Shown piece after piece: positions 37,290-48,756 of a stretch of DNA of 64,000 nt. Numbering within the stretch: position 1 is the first letter of the stretch; the number at the start of each line of letters is the position of its first letter. The notes beneath the pieces were generated by a model that ran no database searches, was not told the origin of the DNA, and saw nothing but the letters and a program-made list of their open reading frames with translations. A program made the translations under genes and the position numbers. The stretch is from Apostichopus japonicus (taxonomy: Eukaryota; Echinodermata; Holothuroidea; Aspidochirotida; Stichopodidae): the NCBI RefSeq assembly GCF_037975245.1, contig NC_092581.1, positions 11,120,803 to 11,184,802 of the forward strand. The letters are read 5' to 3'.

Positions 37290-40200
37290 TCAGTTCACGT
37301 TTTCAATGTAGACATCGTTCGATGAATCTACTTCTAGGCTAAAATAATTTGGCCCCTCTTCAGCGTAACGTTCTATAATAGTCTACAAGGAGAGAGAACA
37401 TTAAAATGTTGAGTAATATTATAATATAATATTATATTATAAATGACTTTATATATATATATTTTTTTTTGCTGATTAACGCAACATTTTTGATGTTCGT
37501 TGCCCAGTTTCATCAGCTTAAACATAGCTACCAATCATCTTTCGAATAAGATTGACTCTATAACAGCGACTATTGAGCTTACTAAGGCTTACACTATCCT
37601 TTTTTTTAACAAATGAACGTACTCAAAGGAATCATAGATTATAATGTTCCCATTGGACGACCATACATTTCCGTTTCTTTACCCGCCCTCTCAATTACTC
37701 ACATTACTCATTAAGCTCTATAATTATTGTAATTTTGTATTAATCGTCGCCACTTTAAATTCCCAACCTTTCGACATTTAATGTTGCTATAGAAATACCC
37801 AATAGAGATTTATGGTTGAAAACCTCAAAACACATATTTCTCATCACGCAATAATTAAAATATTACAAGACCTAATTGTACTCAGATCGATACCATATCA
37901 TTATTTTCACAAATTTACGAAGTTATCTCACCTTGTTCATATCATTCAAGAACGCCTGCAGAGTCATATGAAGATTTGAAAATGAGGGTCGTTTATCTAC
38001 CGATGGATTCCACATTGAAAGCATGGCACCGAATCTAATAACGAAAAGAAAAACTCACAAGAGTTTCAATAACACAATAAACATTATGTTAAATTAACAT
38101 CACATCATGACATCAAATAACGTTCATGAATAATCTATTTGTTGTTTCAGCGAGAAGACACTACAATAAATTCCTCAACTTTTATCATAAATAAATATTA
38201 AACTTATGCAGGCAAACAGGTTACTGCAATCTCTTAAACCAAAGGGAATATAAAATCGTTTCAAATTTGAAGAAAGAACTGTAATGTCCAAATAAGTGCT
38301 AAACGACTTGATATACTATTATCCAAACTATATGCGTACTCGTGATTTTATCACACATTATGTATGAACTGATCACCCAGTTGGGACATTATTTTCTATA
38401 CTGTAGTGTCATTTCCCGCTTCATAGCACTCGTATTGTCAGTATACGTGCAGTATGAAGATCATGTTTCTATCATATAAAAGTTAGGAACTGTTAGAGAA
38501 GTTTTAGCATAAGGAAAGAGAAGTTTTAGCATAAGGAAATTGTCCAACTGGCTGAACTGATACGTACATTCCTCCCGCACACGACCTCGGTTGTTCCAAG
38601 TATTGTTTGCGCCTCAACTTGTCTTCTATCTCAGCACAAGTTAGACCTCCGAAAGGTGTTTCTCCTGTAAACCAAGTATATATTTCAAAACGACACTTGT
38701 TTTACTTGAATATATAGTAGGCTATATTATCTTTTTCATTAAACGAGGACCAAAATGTGCCTAATAAAGAAAGATAATTTACTATCTTGGCAAACGTAAC
38801 GTTTTCCAGTTTCCATACTAGTAAATTGTTATGTCCTTCCTTTCAAGTTGAATATAACGTTAAATATGTCTGTCTTAGATGAATTCATTTTATGAGACAA
38901 AGAATTCAAAGTAATTTCGCATACCTAGTGAAAAGATTTCCCAAACAACCACGCCGAAGCTCCAAATATCCGACTTCTCCGAATATTGGCCGATGAAAAC
39001 CGTCTCCGGGGGCAACCAAGCTATCGGTGGGATTTTCTTGCCAACGAAAAATATGTTTTGGTAATCAATTAATATCACAATAATATGATGAGATATTTCT
39101 TATTCTTTTAGTATTTGTTTATTCTTAACTTTCTTAATCAAATAAAACCTACATCAACTGATATTATACGATGTAGTAAACTTTGCTGGTTACTGAACAA
39201 GAGAGCCTCTTCATTTTGTATTCATTTATGATTCAGAAGTTAATTATTTCTTAATGTATTCCACGACTATAGGTTTCATTTTAATGCCGAAACTGTAAGA
39301 AATAAATCCATCCATTGTTGGAATATTTACCTGTTCTAATAACTGATTGACAGCATCATTGGCCAACTCAACTGGCCAGAAATCGTACAGTTTACATTGC
39401 CCTCTGGAATTGATGAGAGCTTTCCTTGCTGATAGTGCGGGATGTCGATACTAATTACAGAAAACGTTGGACATTACTCGAATAGGTCAAAGGTTAAAAT
39501 GTGTACTTTTAAGTAAAGATAATGATGTGAACGAAGACTTTTTGGGAGGGAAAGTGACATCGAAAATAAGCAAATAATGAGAAAATCAAACATGGACGAA
39601 GGCAAGACAATATCTCATGTAATTAACAGTGTACAAAATCAAACCGATGAAACATACAAGTGATATCGCCTATAGGGAAGCTGGTCACTTCGCCCAACAA
39701 CCATTTCGCCCAACTGCCATTTCGCCCAACCTTACCATTTCGTCCAACCAGCCTGGTCATTTCGTATTTTCATATTTAATCAAGGTTGGGCGAAATGACC
39801 AGGCTGGTTGGGCGAAATGACCAGGCTGGTTGGGCGAAATTACCAGGCTGGTTGGGCGAAATTACCAGGCTGGTTGGGCGAAATGGTAAGGTTGGGCGAA
39901 ATGGCAGTTGGGCGAAATGGTTGTTGGGCGAAGTGACCAGAAAGCGCCTATAGCAAGCCTCTTAAATAACAAAATGTAATATTAATAGCTAGTTTACTTA
40001 GTCTCACACACTCTACAGGAAATAACAAACTCGAATTCTAAATCGTAACGAAGAGACAATATAAACACTCAGTGGACTATAATTCAGCTTGAAAACAATA
40101 CTAATCTTAAATCTCAACCGACGTGTTGTTCCCTTTAACAACAAAACTCACAGTGATTCTATACGCACATCTCTGTAACAGTTGGCCAAACTTTTGATAA

Positions 40201-42568
40201 AGTTTTCCACAAAAAAAAAACAAGTAGGCCTAATATGCAGACCAGTTTTGCCCCAACTATACTAAATTTTAAGCAAAATTGGTTAAACTGTCTTCATATT
40301 TTCCTCTTTTGGGGGAAATGTTTACCCAAATTTTGTTAGATACAGGCGTACTGAGTAAGGGGGTAAAATACTTGGCCCAACTTTTTTGGCGTGTATACGC
40401 TTTTGCAATGCAGACGGTACATAATGTGTCTTTATTTCATTGGGTGGGGTAGGGGTGGGTGGAGTGGTGGTTCGCTTTAACGCGGTATTTATGTATTCGT
40501 AAAACGAAATAAAAGAATAACGTACGCTTTGTTTATCCAGAAAGAGCATTCCTTGACAAATATCAACGGCAAATATTGTTAGTTGTAATATTTTATCAGA
40601 ATCTGTTGAGTCATCCTGGTTTGAACTACCGGTGGATGATTGCTGATAATTTTTCATCAAGAAATCCTTCAATGTTCCGTACTCAATATACTCTAGATAA
40701 ATCAAGTATGGTACTGGAATAAAAGAAAATACATGATTTACTTAATTAGAAAGATATTCATAAAAATTAAAAATTAAGTGAGTTAAGTAGCAAGATGATA
40801 TGTCTGATCAAATGTTTACCTCAGAGTATAAACATATAACACACTGTGTTCTTCTGGGTTACATGAAATCACGGAGATAGCCAGAGAGATCAGATCGTTT
40901 CCTTGTTTTGTTTAACCTATTTGTACCTTTTAAGAATTGGCTTTGTAATAGGCATTCCTGGCTTTATAATGTGTATGTAGTCTCGAACAATTAACATGAT
41001 GACAATAGTTTTAGCAAAGGGGAAAAAAGGGATGATATAAAGCGTAGAATATCTTCATTTTATAGTATCAACCTTCAGTAATATGAAATGTTTATCTTGA
41101 TAGTATTAAACTTCAGTAATATGAAATGTTTCTAGACTATAAGGTACACATGAAATACATGTAAACTAATATCATACTAATTTATAAACAAAATCTTTGC
41201 ATGTATTTTATTCCTTTACTAGTTTGACCATTTCATTTGTGTTACCTATATCTATTTTTTTTTCTGTTTTCTAGTCAACTAGTTTTCTGGTTATCTAAAG
41301 TCATATAGTCTTCTAGTTTTCTAGTTATCTAACTCGCCTAACTTAATGTGGTCTTACAGGAAGTCATACTTTCCAAGTTGCAGTCATCTATAGTTATCTG
41401 TTTTCTAGTTTCTAGTTTTCTAGTTTTCTGGTTATCAATAGATATCTTGTTTTCCAGTGTTATAGCTATCTAGTTTTCCATGTAACTAGTTATCTAGGTT
41501 TCTTGTTTTCTATGTTTCTAGTTATCTACTTTTTTAGTTTTCTTGTTTTCTAGTTTTCTAGCTATTTAGCTTTCTAGTTTTCTTTTGATCTAGTTTTATT
41601 TTTATCTAGTTTTCAGGTTATCTATAGTTTTCAAGTTATCTGTTTCTGTTATCTGTGCTTAAAGTAATTTCACAATCCAATTAAAGTACGGTATTATGCT
41701 ATACTAAAACTGCAATGAATAAATTCCCGGCTAAAACTCACCATCTTCGAGAGAGACTCCTAAAACGTCTACAATGTTCGGATGTCTTGATAATGTGATG
41801 ACATTCTTAGCTAGGGCGCGGAAATTCATTGCTTCTTTCATTCGGGCGTTTTCTGTTAAAGAAAGGACATTCTAGTCCTTACATTTCCATACATCTTAAC
41901 TTCTCATAATGCATAAAATAAGTAAATACACATCATTTACTGACATTTTTTAGATTATCATGACGTGTGGAATAATTATATGTATATGTACTGCAGTCAT
42001 TGTATTCTATCAAAGTGGCAGCCACTTGTGTTACCTATCAAACTTCGCAACAAACTCGCGTAACTTGTGGTTATACACGAAGTCACCATTCCCAAGTTGC
42101 AATCCGCAATACTAAACGATTTTAACGTTTCAGCTTAAAACCTATCTATCCTAAGCAAATAGAGACAAAACATGTTATACAGTTACTCGATTATGAATAA
42201 TTGGTTTCGGTCTACGCTGATTGTTAATACAAAACAAAACAATAGTAGTTTCTATTGCTGATGACGAGAGCATTGTAGGCACAAATATAAGCAACCAGGC
42301 AAACGTATATTACTTTGCAATTCAAGCATTTCTATTCCAAAAATATCCATCTAGGAACTGTGTAGTTATTAAGTTATAAAAAATACAAAGGAACACAAAG
42401 TAAAAATACGAGGCATTTGAATACTTGCAGTTTTCGAGCTTTTTAAACTTTTCCATTGACTTTTCCAATTAAAAAAGAGTTTTTTATTGAAGTTGTCTTA
42501 ACTATTTTACCTGATATATTTCAAAACGATAACTTCCTCTCAACTTGGTATTTACATTTTCAAGAGGA

Positions 42569-42604
<36 letters not shown>

Positions 42605-45293
42605 CAAAACTGCCAAGAATTGACTCACCTGATACTGACTTAGCGATGACTTTATTCATGTTAAAATTGCTAGATGAGACAGTAGCCATCCAATATATCA
42701 CAGTTCCTTTCCCGGGAAGCTGGTAGCTCAATTGAACATCATCTGCACAAAGACGCCGTCTTTCGTTTGTGTTATTATGAAAAATTTCCCGTTGGGTATC
42801 TGGTCCTTTAATTAAATAGAACATTATATCATTATTATATATCATTATTATTACACTGTAAACATATAATTTGTTGGTCTTATTTCTTCATAACTTGTGA
42901 AATAAGCTTTCTAGTGAAAGAGATAAACATGACATTACTCGAATAATCCCTCATTTGCGAATCGAATTCAACATTCTTGTAAACACAGATCATCGAGTGT
43001 GGATTGGTCGACAATGTGATCAATTAAATATGACGTAACAAGAATTAACAATACCTGTTTCTACAATAGTTCTTCCAAAAACAAAACAAAACAAATTAAA
43101 GGTTTTTTCTTCTCATCTTTCATCATCGACTCTATTAAACGTTTGTTACTGTTTGTAAATAATCACTTAGCAACACAAAAGCGGTTGGTATAATAAGTAT
43201 AATTCTCCTAGATAGCTGTATTCTAAAGCAGGGAGGGCTAAGAGAAACTAGTTACCAATATTTGAAGCCGCAACGCTTTCGGTTTGAATTACTGCAGGTA
43301 ATTCTCTTGAACTCATTGCCAATTGTGTTGAGTACGACCCAACAGAGTTTCTTCCATTTCTAAGTGAGATCCGAGTCATTTTAATACCATAAAATAAAAT
43401 AGAAATGAAGTAGCGATATAATATAACATTCAGACAATATGTTTATTAAACGTATCAAAAAATCGTAACAAAATACATAAAAGAATATTCTAAGGTCTTT
43501 TTAAACAGTTGAAAGTACTTAAACATAACATTTATGTTTTGTGATTTAACTCACATGAAGACGTTGTAGTAAAAAGCTTATACGCAAAGTAAACTGAAGG
43601 TGTATTCAGTTTGTTCACTAATACACTGTACGAGAAAGTTAATATGAAAAATGTTTATATATGCGACCAGCTGTCTTTTCGTTTACAAGGCTATTCCATT
43701 TTTGCATAATACATATTACTCTTTATAGCAAGATTTCCATAACTTTATCCCGCCACGAACCCCATGTGGATGTCAGAGTTGTCCACGAACCCCCAACTTT
43801 TCGAGAAACGATCTGAGTCATTGTTATACTATAATATGCATAACAGTGCTTCGTAAAATATCAAGTTCATAGTGTATGATTGTACTGTCATGCGTACACC
43901 AACTTCACCAAAGTCATGCGGCCTGTGTCTGTTTCATAATTCAGTTTATCACATGCACGGTACGGTACTATACTATGGCAGCATATGCGTATGGAACGCG
44001 AAAAGAGTTTGTCGATAGGTACGACTTTTGTACATTACTAAATAATATGATATATCAGATTTTAGTTCAACAAAAAGTAGACTCTAGTTCTGACTTTCAG
44101 AAACGTCTCACGAACCCCCTGGGATGGACTCATCACGCACCCCCTGGGGGTTTCATGCACCCCAGTTATGGAACCCCTGCTGTATAGAATCAATGTTTAG
44201 AATTCACCAACTTTCTCAAAACAAAATAATTGTGTTAATAAATTTCACGTCCATTGTCAGTAAGTCAATGGAACACTACCGCAAGTAGCCTTGGTTTTCT
44301 AGATGCTGTAGATACTAGTATGCTTATACACTGCAATATAAATTAATCAAGTTAATAAAGGAGATCGGTTTTGCTTACTCATAAATGCTGCCCTTCCATT
44401 AACTAGTCATACCATTTGTTGTACTTCTACGTTATTGGAGCCATAGTGTCAAAACTAACCAATTATCTCGAAACAAAGTATAAGTGTTAATCAACTTTAC
44501 ATCAGGCACATTATCAGTGAGTAAACAAAACACTTACGCAAACAGTCTCCGCGTTCTAATTGCTGTTGGAAGAATAAAGGTAGAGTCACTCTACGTATCA
44601 AATCTCCATATTTACATGTTTTTCTGACGTCACATGGTAGTCTCTCCTTTACTACAAAATGGATGATAACGTCCAATTTACTCAAATTGAATTTTCATTT
44701 TGTATTTGTCATTCATTCTGTTAGTAAACGTTTAAGTTCTTTTTTTTTTTTTTTTTTTAAATATACGTATAAATGATATAAGTCAGTGGCGTAGGAAGGT
44801 ACTTTTGAGTGGGGGGGGCTGAAGACTGATGGCCGGCCTGGGGGAGGGGTCTAAGGGGAGGGGGTGCCCCCCTCCCCCTTTGGAATTTTTTGCATTTCCA
44901 GGTGGCCTCAGATGCAATTTGGTGCAATATAGCACACTTCAACACCCACTCCATTTTGTGAACTTAATTTTGTATTTTCACCTGGCCTTAGATGCAATTT
45001 GGTGTTCCAAATGAGATTTTTTTCTCATTTGGAAATGAAAAAGGGGTTTTCTGACTTGCGGAGCGGGGGGGGCGGAATGATACTTCCGCCCCTCCACATT
45101 TTTCACTGGGGGGCTGGCGCCCCCCCCCAGCCCCCCGGTTCCTACGCCCTTGATATAAGTCCATTGTTACGTGAGGATATATACTTACAAGAAATTATTT
45201 TCCCAACAATGGACAATAGAACAATAGAAACCACTAAAGTACTGACAGCAATCAAAATGGTAGAGGAATGGACCGGCCAGATAAATTTAGGCT
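37290..45293 (-). CDS. Receptor tyrosine kinase-like pseudokinase, transmembrane and cytoplasmic part
   Basis: Minus-strand exons with matching phases: 45293-45189 (transmembrane), 44562-44538, 43359-43256, 42805-42629, 41852-41742, 40713-40526, 39450-39331, 39036-38925, 38664-38568, 38034-37932 and 37382-37290 (stop). After the helix comes a basic stretch, then a kinase fold. It has a weak glycine loop (PGKGTV), beta-3 lysine (VIAKSV), alpha-C glutamate (MKEAMNF), [55 protein letters not shown] and DKRPSF. The catalytic loop reads HPALSARKAL where active enzymes have HRDLxxxN, so the Asp and Asn are gone, and DFG is DFW. The stretch between DFW and PPE lacks tyrosine. The family is a receptor tyrosine kinase; loss of catalysis is inferred. 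Extracellular exons above 45.9 kb were not securely found. Confidence 0.85.
38378..38550. mobile_element. MITE-like element, CAGTTGGGAC family, copy 3
   Basis: CAGTTGGGACATTATTTTCT to GGAAATTGTCCAACTG. It contains a short internal duplication (GAGAAGTTTTAGCATAAGGAAA). Its end lies only 17 bp from the donor-side edge of the pseudokinase exon at 38568. Confidence 0.6.
39331..39450 (-). CDS. Catalytic-loop exon of the pseudokinase (HPA, DFW)
   Basis: A 40-codon, phase 0-0 exon flanked by AATTAG and CAG|GTAAAT. It begins YRHPALSARKAL and continues to KLYDFWP. Aligned with the usual HRDLAARNVL...DFG of receptor tyrosine kinases, three essential positions (catalytic Asp, metal-binding Asn, DFG Gly) are replaced, while the surrounding hydrophobic pattern is kept. 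This is the pattern expected of a maintained pseudokinase rather than a decayed gene, because every exon stays open and in phase. Confidence 0.85.
39667..39953. mobile_element. Foldback element with TTGGGCGAAAT repeats and 9-bp flanking repeats
   Basis: Two arms (39681-39764 and about 39860-39940) are almost exact reverse complements. Between them is a tandem series of GGTTGGGCGAAATKACCAGGCT units. The direct repeats CGCCTATAG (39667-39675 and 39945-39953) look like a 9-bp target duplication. It sits in an intron of the pseudokinase gene. Confidence 0.75.
41235..41660 (+). repeat. Degenerate TCTAGTTTTC minisatellite
   Basis: About 30 diverged copies of TCTAGTTTTC or TTATCTAG in a pseudokinase intron. 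Confidence 0.85.
42569..42603 (+). repeat. (AT)n microsatellite next to a pseudokinase exon
   Basis: Short AT run 26 bp downstream of the donor of the exon at 42629. Confidence 0.9.
44280..44305 (-). pseudogene. Duplicate of the juxtamembrane microexon, out of frame
   Basis: The sequence CATCTAGAAAACC...TTGCG is preceded by CTACAG and followed by GTAGTG, and it resembles the 44562-44538 microexon. The flanking intron sequence is duplicated too, with an offset of about 257 bp. Its only GT donor lies one base later, so the exon would be 26 nt and would shift the frame if used. Confidence 0.5.
44538..44562 (-). CDS. 25-nt juxtamembrane microexon (basic)
   Basis: Bounded by TTCCAACAG and TTTGC|GTAAGTG. 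With its neighbours it reads SIRTRRLFA, placing basic residues just inside the membrane. The phases on both sides fit exactly, which is the main support for so short an exon. Confidence 0.6.
44784..45150 (-). repeat. Dispersed ~365-bp repeat with GGCGTAGGAA ends, copy 2
   Basis: Reverse-complement copy of the repeat at 20436-20796 with high identity. It sits between the transmembrane exon and the juxtamembrane microexon of the pseudokinase gene. Confidence 0.7.
45189..45293 (-). CDS. Transmembrane exon of the pseudokinase receptor
   Basis: A 105-nt exon between acceptor TTTTCAG and donor TTCTT|GTAAGTA. It encodes a polar start, then a run of about 23 hydrophobic residues (TILIAVSTLVV onward), then a Lys stop-transfer. 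Its phase joins the acidic stalk exon above and the basic microexon at 44562-44538 below. Confidence 0.75.
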
Positions 45294-45482
45294 CTGAAAA
45301 GCAGTACAAGAAATAACCACGATGAAAATATGAAGATATCTATGTAAGGAGACATTTAAGCAAATATAAATATTAATCCTTCTTTAACATTACCTTTATA
45401 TCGGAAGAAAACAAAGTTAATATGGCAGATGCATCTAAATATGAGAAAACTATATATATTTGAGAAAGGAATAAAAACTTGC

Positions 45483-45515
45483 CTTGATCGTCTTTATCAT
45501 TGTCCTTAGAAACAA
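45483..45515 (-). CDS. 33-nt acidic stalk exon, copy 1, GC donor
   Basis: Between ATACAG and CAAG|GCAAGT, reading VSKDNDKDDQ. It starts and ends in phase 1, so it can be included or skipped without changing frame, and it splices in phase onto the transmembrane exon. The donor is the known minor class GC, with an otherwise perfect consensus. Confidence 0.55.
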
Positions 45516-45546
45516 CTGTATGAAATAAGATAAAAAGTTAAAAGAG

Positions 45547-45634
45547 AATTACGTTCCAAACTTTCGAAACCACTAGAATACTGATGACAATCAAATTGAT
45601 ATAGAGAATTGGACCGAGTAGGTATGTTTGGACT
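45547..45634 (-). pseudogene. Decayed duplicate of the transmembrane exon
   Basis: This block matches the transmembrane exon 341 bp below it (shared pieces include ACTGATGACAATCAAA-type sequence on the plus strand), but it has an in-frame TGA and lacks the GTAAGT donor. It belongs to the same duplication as the two stalk exons. Confidence 0.65.
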
Positions 45635-45824
45635 CTTGAAAAACATTAGAAGTATCCATTATGAAAGTACATATGATATATGATATGCCATATGGCATAT
45701 GCCATATGGCATACGGCATGTGGCATATGGCATATGCCATATATCATATATCATATATTATATGTATTATTTATATATTATATCTATATATACGTATTCA
45801 TTTTAGTAAGGAATAAAAACTTGC

Positions 45825-45857
45825 CTTGCTCGTCTTTATCATTGTCCTGGGAAACAT
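45825..45857 (-). CDS. 33-nt acidic stalk exon, copy 2, GC donor
   Basis: Between TTACAG and CAAG|GCAAGT, reading VSQDNDKDEQ. Same length, phase and GC donor as the copy 342 bp below. The two differ at only a few bases, so they come from a recent tandem duplication. They could be used together, singly or as alternatives. Confidence 0.55.
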
Positions 45858-46035
45858 CTGTAAGAAATTTGATAAGTTAATTAAATTCCTAAAGCACAAA
45901 GAAACCTTTAGAATTTGATAAGTTGAGTCGTACATAATATAGTGTGAAGTAGTACTTATTTTATTCAATCCCTTCTAATATAACTGACGTTGTTTTTTTT
46001 TTTTTTTTTTTTCTACAAATAAATATTTTATGCAG

Positions 46036-46225
46036 TTTATGAGTTTGCATGGCAAATCACGTGACTATCATCTTGGTCTGGTAAATTCTTTATTTTTAAA
46101 TTTGTCGAAATACACGGATTATGATATGACATATTATCAGGGCATCGAGTTATCCTCCAAAGGAATTTGACTTTTTCAGAACTACCCACAAAATATTTAC
46201 AGATGGCTTTGCGTTTTAGGCGAAA
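46036..46225 (-). pseudogene. Possible immunoglobulin-like domain remnant of the receptor ectodomain
   Basis: An open stretch reads AICKYFVGSSEKVKFLWR and, further on, LKIKNLPDQDDSHVICHA. This is the Cys-Trp-(L/D)-Cys spacing of an Ig fold. A stop follows at once and no suitable donor is visible, so it may be a broken exon or the end of a short isoform. The link to the kinase gene is by position only. Confidence 0.3.
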
Positions 46226-47145
46226 CACTCAAGGTATTACATTTGTTCCGTTTGGAAGAAAGGAAGCCGGAAGCATGATCATTTACAGATTTCCCATGTT
46301 TATTTCACTTTCATTAGAGGTAGTACTATATGGAGGAAATGTGTTATAGTGTTATGTATATGCATGTCTTTGTTTTGAAACTTAAAGAGTTTTTCTAACG
46401 GAATTCCATGCTAGTTCGCACCAGACAACAAATACTTTTTCCGTTTTCTAAATTTTTTTATCGTCAAGTTTGTCTTCCTGTTAGAATTGTAACTATTAAC
46501 ATGAAGAAATATCACTATGAACCATTATTTCTTGTTCTGAACAGATATTAATATTTACCATAACTATTATTAGCCGTGTCCAAATGATCGAATACCACCT
46601 TAGTACGTCTCATTTCGACATCCACTATCACTCAAGCTTGTTATTTCTATCTTTAAAGTTTTTTTAACCTCCCAAGAAAATGGTTTTGCAAGGTCGAAAT
46701 GCTTAAGACAAAATATGTATTGAAGAATTTGCTAAACTCTCAACTTGTCAGTTATTTGACTAAAGTTGAGTAATATTTCACATGAAGCAATTGGAGATAT
46801 TTCTATAAGCATGTCAAGTGCTTCTAATAATTTAATATATTCCTATGATAAAACATACCGGATTTTTGTCAATATAACAGTTTTAACCCTATTACCGAAA
46901 CTAACTTTTCCGGAATATTTGCTTAAATAACCTTCCATTGATGGATAAAACTTACTTTCCTCGATACAAGTATTTGAAATTACTTACGTCGTCTTTATGA
47001 TTCTTAATACTGTCGGTCGAATTTTGTGTATAAATTAATCGATAACTGTGCAAGATGTTTTAAAAAAAACTTTAAAATAATACAAAGAAGACGTTTAACT
47101 TACAATTTTGAAGATGATCATATTCATTTAATATAATAAAAGGAT

Positions 47146-47273
47146 ATTTTGCTGAGTTGCCGAATACTGAAACTCAACTATGCCGAATAACGTCTCCACA
47201 ATGTCGACTATTTTGCTGAATTGCCGAATACTGAAACTAAACTATGCCGAATAACGTCTCCACAATGTCGACT
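47146..47273 (+). repeat. 64-bp tandem duplication
   Basis: ATTTTGCTGARTTGCCGAAT units differ at two positions. Confidence 0.9.
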
Positions 47274-48563
47274 TTTGACTTGTTTAGGATGTCGAACTTT
47301 ACTTCATTTGCCGAAAACCACCCGACGAAACATGTCACCTAGTTACACCCATTGGTCCACATGCGGACTTGCATTGCCCTCAAAAGGCACGTTTATTAGA
47401 AATTTCAGAATTTTACCTTGAGCATAGGAGGACGTTTAATCTGTGCATTAATACATACGAGAAAAGCAACCATTTTGTAGCCTAAACGTTCGTAAACAGC
47501 CAACGTGACCCTATAAACATATTAGTAGAAGCACCGTTGTTGTCGAACCCAAGGTTTTTAACATTAATTTATTCATGTAAAAAAACAAAAAACTGATGCA
47601 AAAATTGCATGATTTTAGGAGGCGAAATGTCAGTTTGTATGTCTTAGTCCAACAAAACCAGAATTGAATGTTGAGTGCTAGAAACATGTTTGAACAAATG
47701 ATTCCAGTTTTGAAGATTTTTTAATATGCCTATTGTCTGAAATGCTTCTTACTGCGGTGAGTCGATGAGGAAGCCGACTTCTCATCCCTGGGCCTATAGT
47801 GATTAAATTTTAAATACTTCAAATAAAATTAAAAGAAAAACCTAAAAACGTAATTCAATGAACAATTGTCATTCGCTCACGGAAATCTCACCAAGGATAA
47901 CTACCAGCTGAAAGTGCCGGGAATTTATCAAGACAAATAAATGCATCAGTTAGACAACATGTGTGATTCAAAGTAACTTATATTATACATTGTCATTGAC
48001 ATTCCTGATCCAGCAGTTTGAGGCAGCGAAAAGAACGATATTTCCATTCTTAAGTTACACGCTTGAAGTTTTCCGATACAGAATTCTTTGGCAATAATGA
48101 ACAATGCAGAGTTAGAAGGGTTGTATTACATGAGAGTTTGCTATATAAATGTCTCAAAACTATGCCATAAATCTCAAACATATGAAGAACATTAACTTGA
48201 CCAGTAATGGTTAAATTAAAATAATGTCGCACAAGGGGAATAGTATATGGAATCTGTCTCACTGTTATGTTTGCATATCACCAATGCTAATACGAATAGG
48301 TGCCTGGGCGAGGTAATCTTGATAAATTTAAGAATGATTAATTAACTGCAAAATTAACCTCCTGTATTTCATCATACAAATCCAAGAAGGTTTCTTATAT
48401 AAGAATTGGTCAGTTCCTTTTCAAACATAAAAATCCCTTTTTAAAGGTTTTGGCCTATGGTAGAGTGTTGTGACTATATTGCTGTTGTATTGAAATTTAT
48501 ATATTCTACACTGCTACATGAAAAGTATACAGTGTAAACAAGAGGGCAATCCACGGACTTGCA

Positions 48564-48756
48564 TATCTCATCGCCAGCATGTGTAGTATCTGTTCCCTTT
48601 CGAGGGGAATGGTGATGCACACCCGACGATAATCACACAGTCACAGTCATGCAAGGGGACAAGGGTTGAGAGCGGATCAGTCGTTCGGTAGTTTGGTTTT
48701 CGTGCCCAGGTTATTTCCTGGGCGACTTTTTCTTGAAAAGTATCTCATCGCCAGCA
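48564..48756 (+). mobile_element. Third copy of the U2-headed SINE, 5' truncated
   Basis: Element 48580-48740 lies between perfect 16-bp target duplications (TATCTCATCGCCAGCA at 48564 and 48741). It starts inside the U2-like head at TGTGTAGTATCTG, keeps the whole body and the 3' hairpin (CCCAGG...CCTGGG), and differs from the pair at 18.4 kb by scattered substitutions. 5' truncation with a constant 3' end is typical of LINE-driven copying. Confidence 0.85.

Noticed and set aside
43876-44187. 103-aa plus-strand ORF ending in a His/Pro-rich tail
   Set aside because: It is antisense in a pseudokinase intron; the tail comes from a CACCCCCTGG-type repeat.
46555-46630. Receptor ectodomain exon ending NNSYG|GTAAAT
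   Set aside because: The phase would suit the stalk exons, but a stop lies just upstream and the acceptor lacks a pyrimidine tract.
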